DNA of 30,315 nt from positions 1-30,315 of the IMG/VR virus record IMGVR_UViG_3300037246_000953, one strand, 5' to 3'. The DNA comes from a virus. Position 1 is the first letter of the stretch. Each line of letters begins with the position of its first letter. The notes below the pieces were generated by a model, which had not been told where the DNA came from, ran no database searches, and saw only the letters and a program-made list of their open reading frames with translations. The position numbers and the translations under genes were made by a program. Positions 6,301 through 15,800 of this stretch are shown here, piece by piece.

Positions 6301-9214
6301 CGTACATGCGTACCCACTCTGCGTCTGTCGGTCCACCTGGGCGCTCGAATGCAGTCAGGCGAGCCTCTGAGTCCAGAGGGGTCTTCTCGAACGGCTCACC
6401 GCTCTTGGTCTCGAAGACGCGCTCAGTGCTACGAGACGGCCCTGCAGGCTTCGCAGGCGGCTCCGTAGGTGCTGGGGTGGTCTTTGGCGCAAGGAGGCCG
6501 TGTGCGTCAGCAATGGCCTCTCCTGCCGGCCCTGTGAAGCCCTCAGGCGGACTCTCCCGTGGAGCAATCGGAAGGTCGGTCTCGCCCCTTCCGATCTTCG
6601 AGTAGGCCTCAGCCTCTGTGGTCGTGACGTCGATGACGTGACCGTTCTTGTTGCGAGTCTCCCAGAGCGTCTTGTTCTTGCCGGCGGGAGCCTCTGTGAC
6701 GGTCAGACCGGCCTCTGCCGCAGTCTGGCGACCCTTGGCGATCTCAGGCATGCCGGTGAGTTCTGTCTGTCCTTCGAGAGGGAGAGCGGCCTGCCCTGGC
6801 TCTCTTGCGGGGGCGACAGGCTCTTCGGTCTCTCGACGTGGACCTACGCGGCGCTCCTCTGGCCTTTCGACAGAAGGCCTCTCAGACTGCCTGCGGTCGG
6901 ATGCCGCGACGCGCTGATCAATGAGGTCGATCTCGTCCCTGATCCCCTGTTCCTTTGCGCTGGGCTGCATCGGCCTACGGGGCTCAGGACCACCCTCAGT
7001 AGGCGCAGGGGGCACTGGTGGCGCACCTTCTGAAAGACGGCGGGTGGTTCCGTCTTTCAATCCATTCGCAATGTCCCTATAGAACTTCTCTGGAGACAGC
7101 GGACTATCGACCCATGACCCGTCAGGTCTTTCGAGGACCAACTTGCCGCTCGGTCGCTGGGCGACCGTGGCTTCACCAATTCCTTCTAGCTCGAATCTCT
7201 CACCAACAGCTACCGGTTCGGCCTTAGGAGCATGCTTGGGTGTGGCGGGCTTGGGATTCTTGCGTTCGGGGAACTTTGCAGCTTCAACGATGGCGATACC
7301 CCTAGAGTCCACGGCACCCTGCGGAACCGGCTCTGTAGGAGTCGGACCCTCAGGCGCTGGTCCCTTCGGTGCTGGTTCTGCTGGTGGAGCTTCTGACGCT
7401 CCCCCCGGTCCACGCTTGCGGATGATTTCGGCGCGAGCCATCTGTTCAGCGATCTCAGTAGGAAAGTTCGCCTTCCCCTTGCGCCCAGTGAGATCGGTCA
7501 TGATCTCGTTGAACAGAGTGACTTCCTCTGGAGAGAACCCGGCTGTCTTCCCTGTGCCTCCTGCGCTAGGGGCGCCGGCAGGTCCACCTTCAGGCACTTC
7601 CTCGATGAACTCCGGCGGACGACGCGCTGTACGCGGAGTGGTCTGAGACAGGTTCGCGTCCACGATGATGTCGGCTGGGTGACCCGGACGCATGAATGGC
7701 TGCTCGCCGCTGGAGCCCACCTTGTGTGGCCTTCCCCCTGGAAGGTTGGCTGACCTCGGATCGAGCGGAGTCGTGGCCGGATCACGCAGTGCGCCCAAGA
7801 CCTCTTCAGGAAGAGTTGTCGAAGTTGGCTTCGGGGCAACATCAAGAAGCTCCTCACCAGCAACAGGAGTCAGGCTGCGACCTTCGGACATCTGGGTCGC
7901 GATGGCGTCTTGCGCCTTCTCCATCTCCCCGATGATCTTGTTGAGTTCTGCGACGAGCGCCTGGACCTGCTTTGGCTTCAGGCTGCTGATGTCGGGAGAC
8001 ACTTCACCTAGTCCAAGCTTTCCCTTGATTCCGGCCAAAGCCTTCCCCACGAACCCTGGCGCCTTCTTTGCAGCCAAGCTACCGCTGAAGAATTTGGCGA
8101 GGATTCCCATCCCTGGGAAGAGCGAGTCGAACGCTCTGTAGACCATCAACTTCGCGGTAACAGAAGCAGCAGTTCCAGGGAGGCCTGTCAGATCGGTCGA
8201 GACCTTCCCTGACTTCGGCTTTCCGGTTCCTGCTCCTCCGGTAGCACGGTCGATGGCAGCAGCAGCCTCTTGCGGCGTCGTCTCACTTGCCTTCGCCAGA
8301 ACTTCGATTCGTGCCATGGCGGATTCGATGGATGGGAACGGAGGCTCGACTGCGGGATCTGGGGCTCCTGTTGCAGCGGAAGCAGTGTTTCGAGGGACTG
8401 CCCGAGCTTCCCTCCAGTTCCTAAGGGTGGCCTTTACTTGAGGGAGATATGTCTTGCCACCCTTCATGCCACCAACAAAACCAATAATTTCACCTGCAGG
8501 TCCGGTGACGGATCGTACGACCTCCTCTTCCTCTCCAAGGATTTCTGCAATCGGGGTAGCGGCGACGTCCCCTCCTGCACGTCCGAGCATTGAGAGAGCA
8601 AGGCCTGGGATCATCGCCTCTGGGGCAGCGATGGTTCCAGCTACAACCGGAGCTACCCCTCCAGCCATGTGAGCAACGCTGCGAAGCTTGCCAGGGCCAG
8701 TGACAGGCGTGGTGAGCATGTGAGCCCTGTTCTCGCGGTTCTTCAACGCCTCCTTGGAGTGATACGTGCTTGCCTCAAGGACGTCCTTCTCGCGCTGAGA
8801 AATCCGCGCCTTGGCCTCCTCGTCGTCAGTGAGCGTCCTTCCAAGCGCTGACGAAAGACGGGTGCTCACGCGATGCTGAATATGTGGGACTTCCTGAGCA
8901 GCCCCAAGCATCATGTCTGCGAAGGCGGTAGCGTAACCAAGCCCTCCCGTGCCGATCTCCTTCGCAATCTGGAGCGGGGCAGCGGCAACCCCGAACAGGT
9001 CACGCTCCTCCTGGCCGACCATACGGCTAGCCTGAAGGAAGTTCTGAGGCTTCTCACCGAGGGCGCGAGCGTTCTCCTCAGCCTGGGCGATTACCTTCTT
9101 TCGATGCAGAAGCTGGCGACCTGTGACGTCATCTCCAGTCTCTGGATCGAGGTAAAGCTTCGCCATTCGATCTTCTTCAACGACGTTTCCTTGAGCATCG
9201 AGGTACTGGGCCAT
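3365..9214 (-). CDS. Giant 1949-aa internal virion (ejection) protein, T7 gp16 position
   Basis: This is the largest gene in the window. Residues 1-160 are charged and helical. Residues 170-260 hold Gly/Ala-rich hydrophobic stretches (for example VAPVVAGTIAAPEAMIPGLAL) that could insert into a membrane, and a second such patch lies near 345-400. Residues 430-1300 are a very long Pro/Ala/Glu/Lys-rich, probably disordered region with short folded islands. Residues 1450-1940 are a globular helical domain containing 'FAATQKAASPSTG' and a Trp-rich end. That part is reminiscent of domains in phage and plasmid polyvalent proteins, but I cannot name a family. Its place after the GNAT, 245-aa and 545-aa genes mirrors T7 gp16, a large ejected protein. 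I see no clear lytic transglycosylase motif, unlike T7 gp16. TAA of the upstream gene is followed by four bases and ATG 9214. Confidence 0.88.
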   Translation of the reverse strand: MAQYLDAQGNVVEEDRMAKLYLDPETGDDVTGRQLLHRKKVIAQAEENARALGEKPQNFLQASRMVGQEERDLFGVAAAPLQIAKEIGTGGLGYATAFADMMLGAAQEVPHIQHRVSTRLSSALGRTLTDDEEAKARISQREKDVLEASTYHSKEALKNRENRAHMLTTPVTGPGKLRSVAHMAGGVAPVVAGTIAAPEAMIPGLALSMLGRAGGDVAATPIAEILGEEEEVVRSVTGPAGEIIGFVGGMKGGKTYLPQVKATLRNWREARAVPRNTASAATGAPDPAVEPPFPSIESAMARIEVLAKASETTPQEAAAAIDRATGGAGTGKPKSGKVSTDLTGLPGTAASVTAKLMVYRAFDSLFPGMGILAKFFSGSLAAKKAPGFVGKALAGIKGKLGLGEVSPDISSLKPKQVQALVAELNKIIGEMEKAQDAIATQMSEGRSLTPVAGEELLDVAPKPTSTTLPEEVLGALRDPATTPLDPRSANLPGGRPHKVGSSGEQPFMRPGHPADIIVDANLSQTTPRTARRPPEFIEEVPEGGPAGAPSAGGTGKTAGFSPEEVTLFNEIMTDLTGRKGKANFPTEIAEQMARAEIIRKRGPGGASEAPPAEPAPKGPAPEGPTPTEPVPQGAVDSRGIAIVEAAKFPERKNPKPATPKHAPKAEPVAVGERFELEGIGEATVAQRPSGKLVLERPDGSWVDSPLSPEKFYRDIANGLKDGTTRRLSEGAPPVPPAPTEGGPEPRRPMQPSAKEQGIRDEIDLIDQRVAASDRRQSERPSVERPEERRVGPRRETEEPVAPAREPGQAALPLEGQTELTGMPEIAKGRQTAAEAGLTVTEAPAGKNKTLWETRNKNGHVIDVTTTEAEAYSKIGRGETDLPIAPRESPPEGFTGPAGEAIADAHGLLAPKTTPAPTEPPAKPAGPSRSTERVFETKSGEPFEKTPLDSEARLTAFERPGGPTDAEWVRMYGTMATKAKRAWLEEAGRIGEKEPLIIDPDGTMRDGEGNIIQPGAPSEVPPQTPPVKPGKQKTAAVGTSAKPGPPPTPPAEVEAALKASIEKPPVKPPKAEKPAAPTKGTAATLKARGWSVKKEGDTYSIYNKRGKKIGSKPTKAEAMKEALRRSKERGAKAAPKALGPELLEHMLKENDGKVTGEIRSKFTLPLAVKTPKQARAYVKQNLGAGTKSAPKTEPIADKDLPDATKLMRPPSEEGVAAIKAKTKGSAHAVGDEVIVSHLKSGGPKTGNVTRVYTDANGKIRYKVKIKDGKIVDSPELRLSKIKAKPKPGRVPVSQSELERARGILAKKKPAPKVEPKVVADEDVRPMTGKGHKVGDVVKNSRGARKIVEEVDSEGRIDIVRNPRKKTHGMVVKDGKVQVEPGAEGLITQGLKDSPNVRKGSEASKRPIYVTKKRQAKNVRAERNLDEGKDLRGGALKKPAEPASKPFKDSDGNTWGPRTFKQWLSRARRHLGEGSAEWRSARNWYREMKKALETEYPDLNERQISIIAFAATQKAASPSTGLVSLNRALDIVAGAKGRLKPGMSEKALSEALGGKDTITGFGQKLSDFADSFFGLKIRSWTGRAGKYKPAAIDRHALVDVGFVTEAMKNDMIAQGVKGFKQDVRASTGSDGQYHFALRYYNKLAEWMNKNNIDGGGWTPAEVQAIGWTATRKALGKTPESAATAFNNNTRIVSAEVTGFAPRSDLGKFVMKRGGLTLKESVEVHKKLASDLITRAAKIAGVQIRKMVVDRGAWMDDRNAGTYSKILGSPEAVAEFAAILGKAARQTAVPFFRRVKSGGSPGFVFESSKKLSADQAAAVWDLAVSLEETGSLGQSWLRSLGYSRDGNMMITAKYYEFTPAQWTKAQASLYKYLPQALKKLYKAEGTGTAARLDAHYVENDWANGSAYWDSVLENARPGTRKSVQRLSSWYAKQFKQALADVKGYQRKPAEAP

Positions 9215-9218
9215 ATCG

Positions 9219-10856
9219 TTACTGCTTCACGTAGCCAAGACCGTCCCATACTCCGACCGAACCGTTTGGAAAGGTTTTCTCGTCACCGATCTGAGGCTCT
9301 CCTCCTCCGGTTCCCTGGGCTTCTCCCTCGGTCCCTGGATGAACAACCCTTCCCTGCTCGTCAAACGTCCCTTGCATCTGGCCCCATCCAACGTTCAACG
9401 CTCGGACAAGGTCGTCCCTCGCCTCGTTGATGTTAGACAGCATGGTTGGGTATCCCTGCGAGATGCTTGGAATGAATCCTGCGGCAAACTTGGCTTCCGT
9501 GGGAGTCACTGCGGCGCCGTAGATTTCGTGGCGTTCCTTTGCAGCCAACCTGTTGAGGGTAGATCGGAACTCTGTTACGCCCTTTGGAATGTCCAAGGGA
9601 TTGAGTTCCCCCAAGGGCGCAAGCCATCCCCCAGACTCCCAGTTGACGACACGGCCAGCGTACGCACCGAGCCACTCGACAACCTGCTCATCCCTGAGAA
9701 GACTTTCCAGGCGACTGATGTCTGACAGAGTTGCCTTGGCCTGAAGGGTTTCTCTCGCAAGATCCTTTCCGACCATCTTCCGCTTGTTCTTCTTGGCAAA
9801 CGCCTTTGCGGCAGCGATGTTGATCCCGCCACGCTTACCGAAGTCGGCGGACGTGTACATAGTGTCATCGAAGTCCTGCCAGCCCTCGGCTGTGTTCGCG
9901 AGGAAATCATCCTCGTTCTTGACATCGTGCTTCCTGTCGGCCCTTTCCTCTTGGCGGATCTCCCCTTCGAGCTTTTGACGCTGAGTGATTGCATTATGTT
10001 GGTTCCAAAGGTCCGCTCTGTCCTGGGCCGCCGCAGTGCGGGCCTTGTTCGCCTGCAACACTTCGAAAGCCTTCACATGGAGTCCAGTCAACGCACCAGG
10101 GGCAATGAGTTGGCCCTCTGTGAATACTTTCTGCAGGTCGGTGGGAAGGCCAGCAATATCGGCTGCGGTGACTCGGTGGACCTTACCAGTCTGAATGTCG
10201 ATGTTCTGCTGAGCCATGGCCTGACGTAGGGCTGCGCCTGCTTCCGCGCTCTCACGCTCTTCTAGGAACTGAAGTGGAACCTCAGTTCCGAGGACGTTCA
10301 TTGTCACGCGCTCCTTGGCCGTGATAGGAGTTGCGTCACGAACGGTTAGCTCAGGTGCCGTGAACTGTGTCTCTGGAACGGACGGTCCTGCGGCGGGGGT
10401 GGTGGGAGCACCAAGCCCTGTATCGAACTCGGTCGCCGGGGATTCGTTTCCGTCCTTGAAGTCAAGCCCTGTATCGAACGCCTGGGCTTGGCTTCCGTCC
10501 TTGAGGCGAGACAGCATCTTCTGAAGATCATCAATCGGCGCACCGGCTGTGATGTCCGCGCCCTCTGGCTGGGATGGAGATGTTGGAGTTGGTACATAGG
10601 CTTCGCCTAGTTCTCCACCCTTGTAGCCGCTCGTCTGACCGATGACGGTCTTCATGACGTTGAACTTCTGGACCTGACGCCTCTCGTCCTCAAGCATGAT
10701 CTGGCGCTTGCGATCCTCATCCAGCTTGTCACGCTGCTGTTGCGCCAGAGTGTCCTGTCCGTACTGCTTGAAGCCGAACCCAGCACCCTTCAACATGTCC
10801 GCAATGGCGCTTCCGCCGCTGATGGTCTGTAGAGGACCAGTCCTGATGATAGCCAT
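9219..10856 (-). CDS. 545-aa internal virion protein, T7 gp15 position
   Basis: Residues 20-75 form a Gln/Arg/Glu-rich coiled coil. Residues 80-190 are Pro/Gly/Thr-rich with a tandem FDTGL repeat. Residues 270-330 are a second long charged helix. The C-terminal third (about 370-510) is helical and contains 'EFRSTLNRLAAKERHEIYGAAVTPTEAKFAAGFIPS'-type sequence (quoted only in part: EIYGAAVTPTEAKF). I have often seen this pattern at the end of phage internal virion proteins, where it reads 'RGaalTeaE...lP..sD.p'. It probably lines the DNA-delivery channel with its two neighbours. The ATG at 10856 follows GGGGGCG just after the TAA of the 245-aa gene. Family assignment is by pattern and position, not by search. 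Confidence 0.86.
   Translation of the reverse strand: MAIIRTGPLQTISGGSAIADMLKGAGFGFKQYGQDTLAQQQRDKLDEDRKRQIMLEDERRQVQKFNVMKTVIGQTSGYKGGELGEAYVPTPTSPSQPEGADITAGAPIDDLQKMLSRLKDGSQAQAFDTGLDFKDGNESPATEFDTGLGAPTTPAAGPSVPETQFTAPELTVRDATPITAKERVTMNVLGTEVPLQFLEERESAEAGAALRQAMAQQNIDIQTGKVHRVTAADIAGLPTDLQKVFTEGQLIAPGALTGLHVKAFEVLQANKARTAAAQDRADLWNQHNAITQRQKLEGEIRQEERADRKHDVKNEDDFLANTAEGWQDFDDTMYTSADFGKRGGINIAAAKAFAKKNKRKMVGKDLARETLQAKATLSDISRLESLLRDEQVVEWLGAYAGRVVNWESGGWLAPLGELNPLDIPKGVTEFRSTLNRLAAKERHEIYGAAVTPTEAKFAAGFIPSISQGYPTMLSNINEARDDLVRALNVGWGQMQGTFDEQGRVVHPGTEGEAQGTGGGEPQIGDEKTFPNGSVGVWDGLGYVKQ
10413..10479 (-). repeat. Direct repeat of 16 bp at a 51-bp period
   Basis: Sixteen identical bases (aagccctgtatcgaac) occur at 10413-10428 and 10464-10479. 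They encode the repeated FDTGL block of the 545-aa protein at about residues 126-148. A shorter shared run (tccgtccttga) lies beside it at 10449-10459 and 10494-10504, giving an imperfect tandem in a linker region. Confidence 0.75.
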
Positions 10857-10865
10857 TACGCCCCC

Positions 10866-11603
10866 TTACACGGGAAGGATGATGTCCGGCTTCGATGGTG
10901 CTCCGAACTGGTGCGCGGCCAGCATTCCTGCAACGCTCGGAGACGATGATGTACTGCTTCCACCACGCTGTTGCTGCTTGAATTTTTCCTTCATCGCCAA
11001 GCGTGGGTCGAGGAATCTCTGCGCTCCCTGAAGCCTTTGCATCTTGATCTGTTCCGCCATCATTGGGGCTTGAGAGATCTGGCTCTTCACCCCAGCGGTG
11101 ATTCCAGAACCAGCAAGAAGCGCGTCGAGAGCGGACTGCTGAGAGCTTTGCCCTCCAGCCATCGCTGCCCGAGCCTGGAGCCCGCCCTGAAGATCTCGAA
11201 TCTGCTTAGCACCACCCTGGGCGATGCCTTCGAGATAACCCGCTGGAAGCTCTGAGCGCCCAAGCAGATCCTCGTGGCCCCCGCGAACCTGCCCCTGCAG
11301 AGCGGCATCTGCGGCCTGAGCCTCTGGGGTTCGAGACGACGATCCGCTCGTGTTGCTGTAGGACGTCGTGTCGGAGGTCTGGGGCGCTCGTGCCATAGCG
11401 AGAAGCTCCGGTGAAGCCCCCGTCTTGTACGCATCGAGGGATCGGGTGTAGTCATCCGAGCGACCCTGAGCAATCCCGATGTCCGCTCGCTGCTGACCGT
11501 AGCGTGCCTTCTCGGCGGCGCGGTTCTTCTTGCCCTCGATCATGCCACCGACCATTTGCATCCCGCCGCCGATGGCCCCGCCTGTGACCGGATCCATTCC
11601 CAT
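10866..11603 (-). CDS. 245-aa internal virion protein, T7 gp14 position
   Basis: The N-terminus has a Gly/Met-rich hydrophobic helix (GAIGGGMQMVGGMIEG, residues 9-24), then a charged coiled coil up to about 55. A Ser/Thr-rich linker near 80-95 follows, and then long Ala/Gln/Gly-rich helices. T7 gp14-type ejection proteins look the same: one short Gly-rich membrane-prone helix and a helical body that can cross the outer membrane. It follows the GNAT-like gene and precedes the two larger candidate ejection proteins. GGAGG eight bases before ATG 11603 sets the start; a second ATG two codons later is less well placed. No enzyme motif is visible. Confidence 0.85.
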   Translation of the reverse strand: MGMDPVTGGAIGGGMQMVGGMIEGKKNRAAEKARYGQQRADIGIAQGRSDDYTRSLDAYKTGASPELLAMARAPQTSDTTSYSNTSGSSSRTPEAQAADAALQGQVRGGHEDLLGRSELPAGYLEGIAQGGAKQIRDLQGGLQARAAMAGGQSSQQSALDALLAGSGITAGVKSQISQAPMMAEQIKMQRLQGAQRFLDPRLAMKEKFKQQQRGGSSTSSSPSVAGMLAAHQFGAPSKPDIILPV

Positions 11604-11623
11604 TTTGCCGCCTCCTCTAAGTC

Positions 11624-12016
11624 CTACTTTTGCAGAGTATCATCCTGGGCATCACGAAGAGGAATCAACCAGATACGTGCATTCATCTCCTTACCGCCCG
11701 CAAGCGTCGTGGACAGGTGTTCGATGACCTTGTCGAGCGGTGGTCCTGGGCTCCCGTCGATGACGCTAGACGTACAGGACGAAGCTCCAAGGGAGAGAAG
11801 CTTCTCCTTCACGGCCCCCCAGAGCCTCACGAGGACGAACCCAGAGTGACCACGACTGTCCGGGCGAACCCAGAGTGGGTCGAGGTGCGGAGAGAGGATG
11901 ACGCCGCAGCACGCGACGACGCCCCCGTCCTCATCCACCGCTCCAATCGCAAGCATTCCATCCACGATTCCTGGGACTTCCTTTCGCTCTTCCACCGTCA
12001 GTTCTCTGTATTCCAT
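11624..12016 (-). CDS. GNAT-fold acetyltransferase-like protein, T7 gp13 position
   Basis: A 130-aa protein with the order of a GNAT domain. Two strands (LAIGAVDED, GVVACCGVILS) are followed by 'LWVRPDSRGHSG', which resembles the GNAT acetyl-CoA loop (V-x-P-x-x-R-G-x-G/S). A helix (RLWGAVKEKLLSLG) and a further strand come next. T7 gp13, which sits directly before gp14, is to my knowledge also GNAT-like and acts in virion assembly, not as a proven acetyltransferase. Here too the gene lies directly before a gp14-like gene, so an assembly role is likelier than general metabolism. The last Gly of the loop is replaced by Ser (SRGHSG), so catalysis is uncertain. The ATG overlaps the upstream TAA (TAATG). 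Confidence 0.82.
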   Translation of the reverse strand: MEYRELTVEERKEVPGIVDGMLAIGAVDEDGGVVACCGVILSPHLDPLWVRPDSRGHSGFVLVRLWGAVKEKLLSLGASSCTSSVIDGSPGPPLDKVIEHLSTTLAGGKEMNARIWLIPLRDAQDDTLQK

Positions 12017-12843
12017 TAGATCGAGTAGGTGAAGACGATGTACATGGAGAGTTGAGTGATCGTTCCAGTGACTGCAGCGACCTCGAAGTCCAGGGCGTTT
12101 CCGACCGAGACTGTCGTGTTCTGCAGAGTACCGAAGCTGGTCCAGCCGGTGCCGCTCAGCGTCAGATCAGCAGAGCGGATGTTCGAACTCGCATTCTGGA
12201 TGTTGACGTCGGCGGTCGTTCCATCCAGGCGCTTCGCGTACGCTTCTGTGATCGTGCCGGCACGCCTGAACTGCATGAGGTTGATCGTGCTGACGGGGAT
12301 CCCAGCCACGAGCGTGATGTACATCGGGATGATGTCGGTGTGGAGTGGGCCATCGATAGAGGCGACGGTCAGCCCGCCGGAAACTCTCAGGTCTCCGAAG
12401 ACATCTGAATCCCCACCAGCGAGCAGCTTCGAGGCGTACAGCCCTCCAGCCACATGGAGGTGGCCCTGGATGTTGTACTTGTCGTGTGGGTCGTCAGGCT
12501 CGGTGGAGAACGGTCCCTGGACTGTCGGCATCCTCCAGACAGCATCCTCTCGAAGAACCCTCTCATGGCCCTCTGGGTAGGCTCCAGACATCATGGGAGC
12601 CTGCGAAGGAACGTAGCCGATGGAGTGTGCCGGACCGGCGGCTCGAAAGACCTCTTGGAAATCGAGATGCTTCGGCTTCGCCAGACGCTCGTTAAGCTGA
12701 GCCTGGGTGACCAAATCTGGGTCTCGCTGTCCGGCCCTGAAGGCAACGTCCCGAAGCAAGAACTTCAGGCCTTCGATCTCTTGGTTGAGTTCCTGAACCG
12801 TGATCTGGACGTCTTGCGTTGCGTCCTGAGGAACGTTCGCCAT
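12016..12843 (-). CDS. 275-aa tail fibre/appendage-like protein
   Basis: Residues 5-60 form a Gln/Glu-rich coiled coil typical of fibre trimerisation. The middle (about 120-165) carries short repeats of the form 'GxLxVxGGLxxxxL' (HLHVAGGLYASKLL and DLRVSGGLTVASI), the sort of beta-turn repeat found in phage fibre shafts. The C-terminal 80 residues are a beta-sandwich-like head rich in Thr, Ser and Asn, ending in YIVFTYSI. It follows the nozzle gene with no intergenic base and precedes the GNAT-like gene, in the place where podoviruses often keep a tail appendage. A receptor-binding role is plausible, but no specific ligand can be deduced. Confidence 0.85.
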   Translation of the reverse strand: MANVPQDATQDVQITVQELNQEIEGLKFLLRDVAFRAGQRDPDLVTQAQLNERLAKPKHLDFQEVFRAAGPAHSIGYVPSQAPMMSGAYPEGHERVLREDAVWRMPTVQGPFSTEPDDPHDKYNIQGHLHVAGGLYASKLLAGGDSDVFGDLRVSGGLTVASIDGPLHTDIIPMYITLVAGIPVSTINLMQFRRAGTITEAYAKRLDGTTADVNIQNASSNIRSADLTLSGTGWTSFGTLQNTTVSVGNALDFEVAAVTGTITQLSMYIVFTYSI

Positions 12844-15800
12844 TTAGACGTTCCCTTGGTCGCCGCTACCGAATGGAAGCTCGGTCATGTTCCCTGCTCC
12901 CTTGTGTCGTGCTCGAATCCCGTAGGGCTCGAAGCCCTGGTCGAATGGACCACTTGAATTCGTTGTCACGAATACGAACCTGAGGCGACGACCCTTCGTG
13001 TTGCGGACCGTATTGATGCGGTAGACGTCTCGGATGTTTGGGGTCACCGGGATCGTCACTGTGTCGAAAAGAACCCCGTCCTTGAAGGTCTTCATCAGAA
13101 GATCCGCCGGACTCCATGTGTCGATCTCGACTTCTGTGACCCACGAGATGTCAGTTCCTTCCGGTGGAATGATGTGGCCCGTATCCATAACCATGACTTG
13201 CTGCGGACGAGGACGGTACGAAAGACCGAACGCGTGCAGAAGGAATGTCGTGAAACTTCCAGAGAACTCAAGCTGAGCACGCAGGAACGTCCCGAACTCC
13301 TCGACGCTTGATCTGTAGACGCCAGGGCCGTCTGAAGCCATGTCAGTGAGCGTCTGAGTCGGAGAAGTCAATCCGTCCTTGAAGAGAGCTACTTCTCCTT
13401 CGACTCCAGCGGTGTCGAGATGGACCTGAAAATCCGCAGAGTCCTTTCTCCTCATAGGGTTTCCGTCGTCCTGCCAAGGGGTCAGTACGTTAACGAAGAT
13501 GGGGGTTCCGTCGTCCTTCCCTTCTGCTTCGATCTCCCAGATTTCTCCTGTCGCTGTGCCGACCAGAAGCTCCCCAGTCTCTTCGCGGTGGATAGAGAGC
13601 AGGCTATCCCCTCCGTAGTCGAGCCGGCTCCATTGCGACGGGCTGAGATTTGGCTGGAACTTCCAGATCGATGAAGCGTCCGAAGCCTTGATCGCCTTCA
13701 GGTCGCCCTGAGCCAGGGGGCTCGCACCCTTGGCGACAGGAAACGTGTAGGTGTCGTCAGTGAGATACGTGATGTTGTGAACCCCGTTGAAGGTATCCTC
13801 CAGGGATCCGCCGATTTTCACCTGATCATTCGTGTTGTAGCCGTGCAAGGTGTGGGCGGCTGTCGCCAATCCGTCCGCTGACGTGACAGTGATGGACGTC
13901 TCTTCGATTCCATTCTCTTCCGGGGCGAGCATGTACAGGTTGTGGTTGTCTACCGCGAACCTGAACCGACCAGCCTTGACGTTGAGTTGCTCGACTCCGT
14001 GGCGGTCGTACCCCCTCCAGAGGAGACTGGTCCCAGCGAACGGAATCTCGCTCACGGTTGCCCCAGAGAAGATCTGCGGACCGTCTGCAGAACGGTAGAG
14101 GATGGCGTTTCCATCCTGTGTCACGGCGGCATCTACTGGAGGGTTGGCAACGTTCAGTTCCTCGGCGTGGAGATCGATCTGGACGTGATTGTTGGACTCG
14201 GTTCCACTGCCAGCGATCCTGATGATGTCCTCAGAGCAACCAACGAAGATTCCGCCTGTTGTCTTGATCACCCAGTACGGAGTTCCGTACTTCCTAAGAT
14301 CGATGGTGTGGTAGACGCTGAAGCTCGATGAGCGCTTCTGAGAGGACGGGTAGAGCCAGCCCTCCTTCGTGAGAACGAACATTCGAGAGCGCCACGGACC
14401 AGCGACGTCGATGATGTTTACTGGCGGACCTGAGGCTCCAGGCTCGAAGACCTCGTTCTCGATCAGAGCGTCGATTTCGCTCTTCCTGAGAGTGAGGACG
14501 AGGTCGAGGTTTCCGGCGCTTACAGGAACTCCCGGTGCCACACTGGAGTCCTGAGTGATGGTGAACCCGTGAGTAGCGAGCCTCGTTCGTTCTCCGGCTC
14601 CACCAAAACCAAGCCCGGAAGGGTTCGTGAGTTCATCGATGGTCATGGCGTTTGAGACAACGGCAGCAGTCACAGCGACCCTATAGAAGGTGTCAAGCCA
14701 TCCACCGTAGATGTAGATCCACGTCTGGTTGACCTGGGCGTCCTTGTTCTGAAGAGAGGCAGCCGGGATCGTTACCTGCATCGTCTGCTGCGCGAGGGTG
14801 ATCTCTGAGGACAGCGGAGACATCGGAGAGAGTTCGGTGTAGATCTCGTTTCCGTTGTTGTCGTTGAACCGGCGAGCGAAGCGGTATCCAATGCGAAAGG
14901 CTCCGGTCAGAGAGCGACTTCCCCCTCCGGTCCAGCCCGCATCATCGAGGTAGAGGGAGTCGTCTGTGCCTGGGATGCATGTGTACACAACCTTGAATCC
15001 ACGAACCGTCTTCCAGTCGCGTCCAGACCCCTTGCCGACACGCTTGAACTGAGCGCGGGTCACGGTGAAGTGGCCCCAGGCTGGAGAGTTGTGCTGAGAG
15101 TCGGGACGCTCGAATGAGGACTGACCGACGAGGCTGGTGAGCCTCTTCACGATGGATCCTGCGACCTCTGGGCTGTGGACTGCCGTGATCTCTTGCGGTG
15201 TGAGGGAAGAGAGGAGCCTATCGGTCGAGGCTCTATATGCCTCAAGAGCGCTTGTCTCCTCATCCTTCAGCTTCACCTTGCCGTCGTTCTTGATCTGAAA
15301 CTCGAAATGGAAGTAGTCATCCACGAACGGATCGGCTCCGGTCCCCAGGCCGAACATGAAGGAGACCTTGTCCACCTTGCGAGGTTCTTCCAGCCAGACA
15401 CGCACGTCGAAGAGGTCGGTTGGGCCACCGAGGCCGCCGCCGAGATCGAGGAAGTCTTGGTCATTGGTAAAGAGCTTGGAGACGGAAGCTCGCCCTGTGG
15501 CTGGGTCTGGAATGAGTTCGAGGGCGGCGTTGGCCGTGTCATCGAAGTTGTTCACGAAGTTGCTCGTGCCCTCGTTGATCACAACCGCTGGGTCTTCGAT
15601 GCTGTCGAAGCTGGCAACAGTTGTCGTGATCGCGTCAACGGAATCAAGTTCAGCCTTGTAAATTGGAGCAGAGATTCCCCAGTTGTTTAGAGTGGTTCCG
15701 TCGAACTTCTTTCTCGTTGATCCACGAGCCATGAAGGCCTGATAGGCGTCGTCACCGAACGAGATGTCCCCACGCCCTTCGAACGCAACACCAAAGCTCT

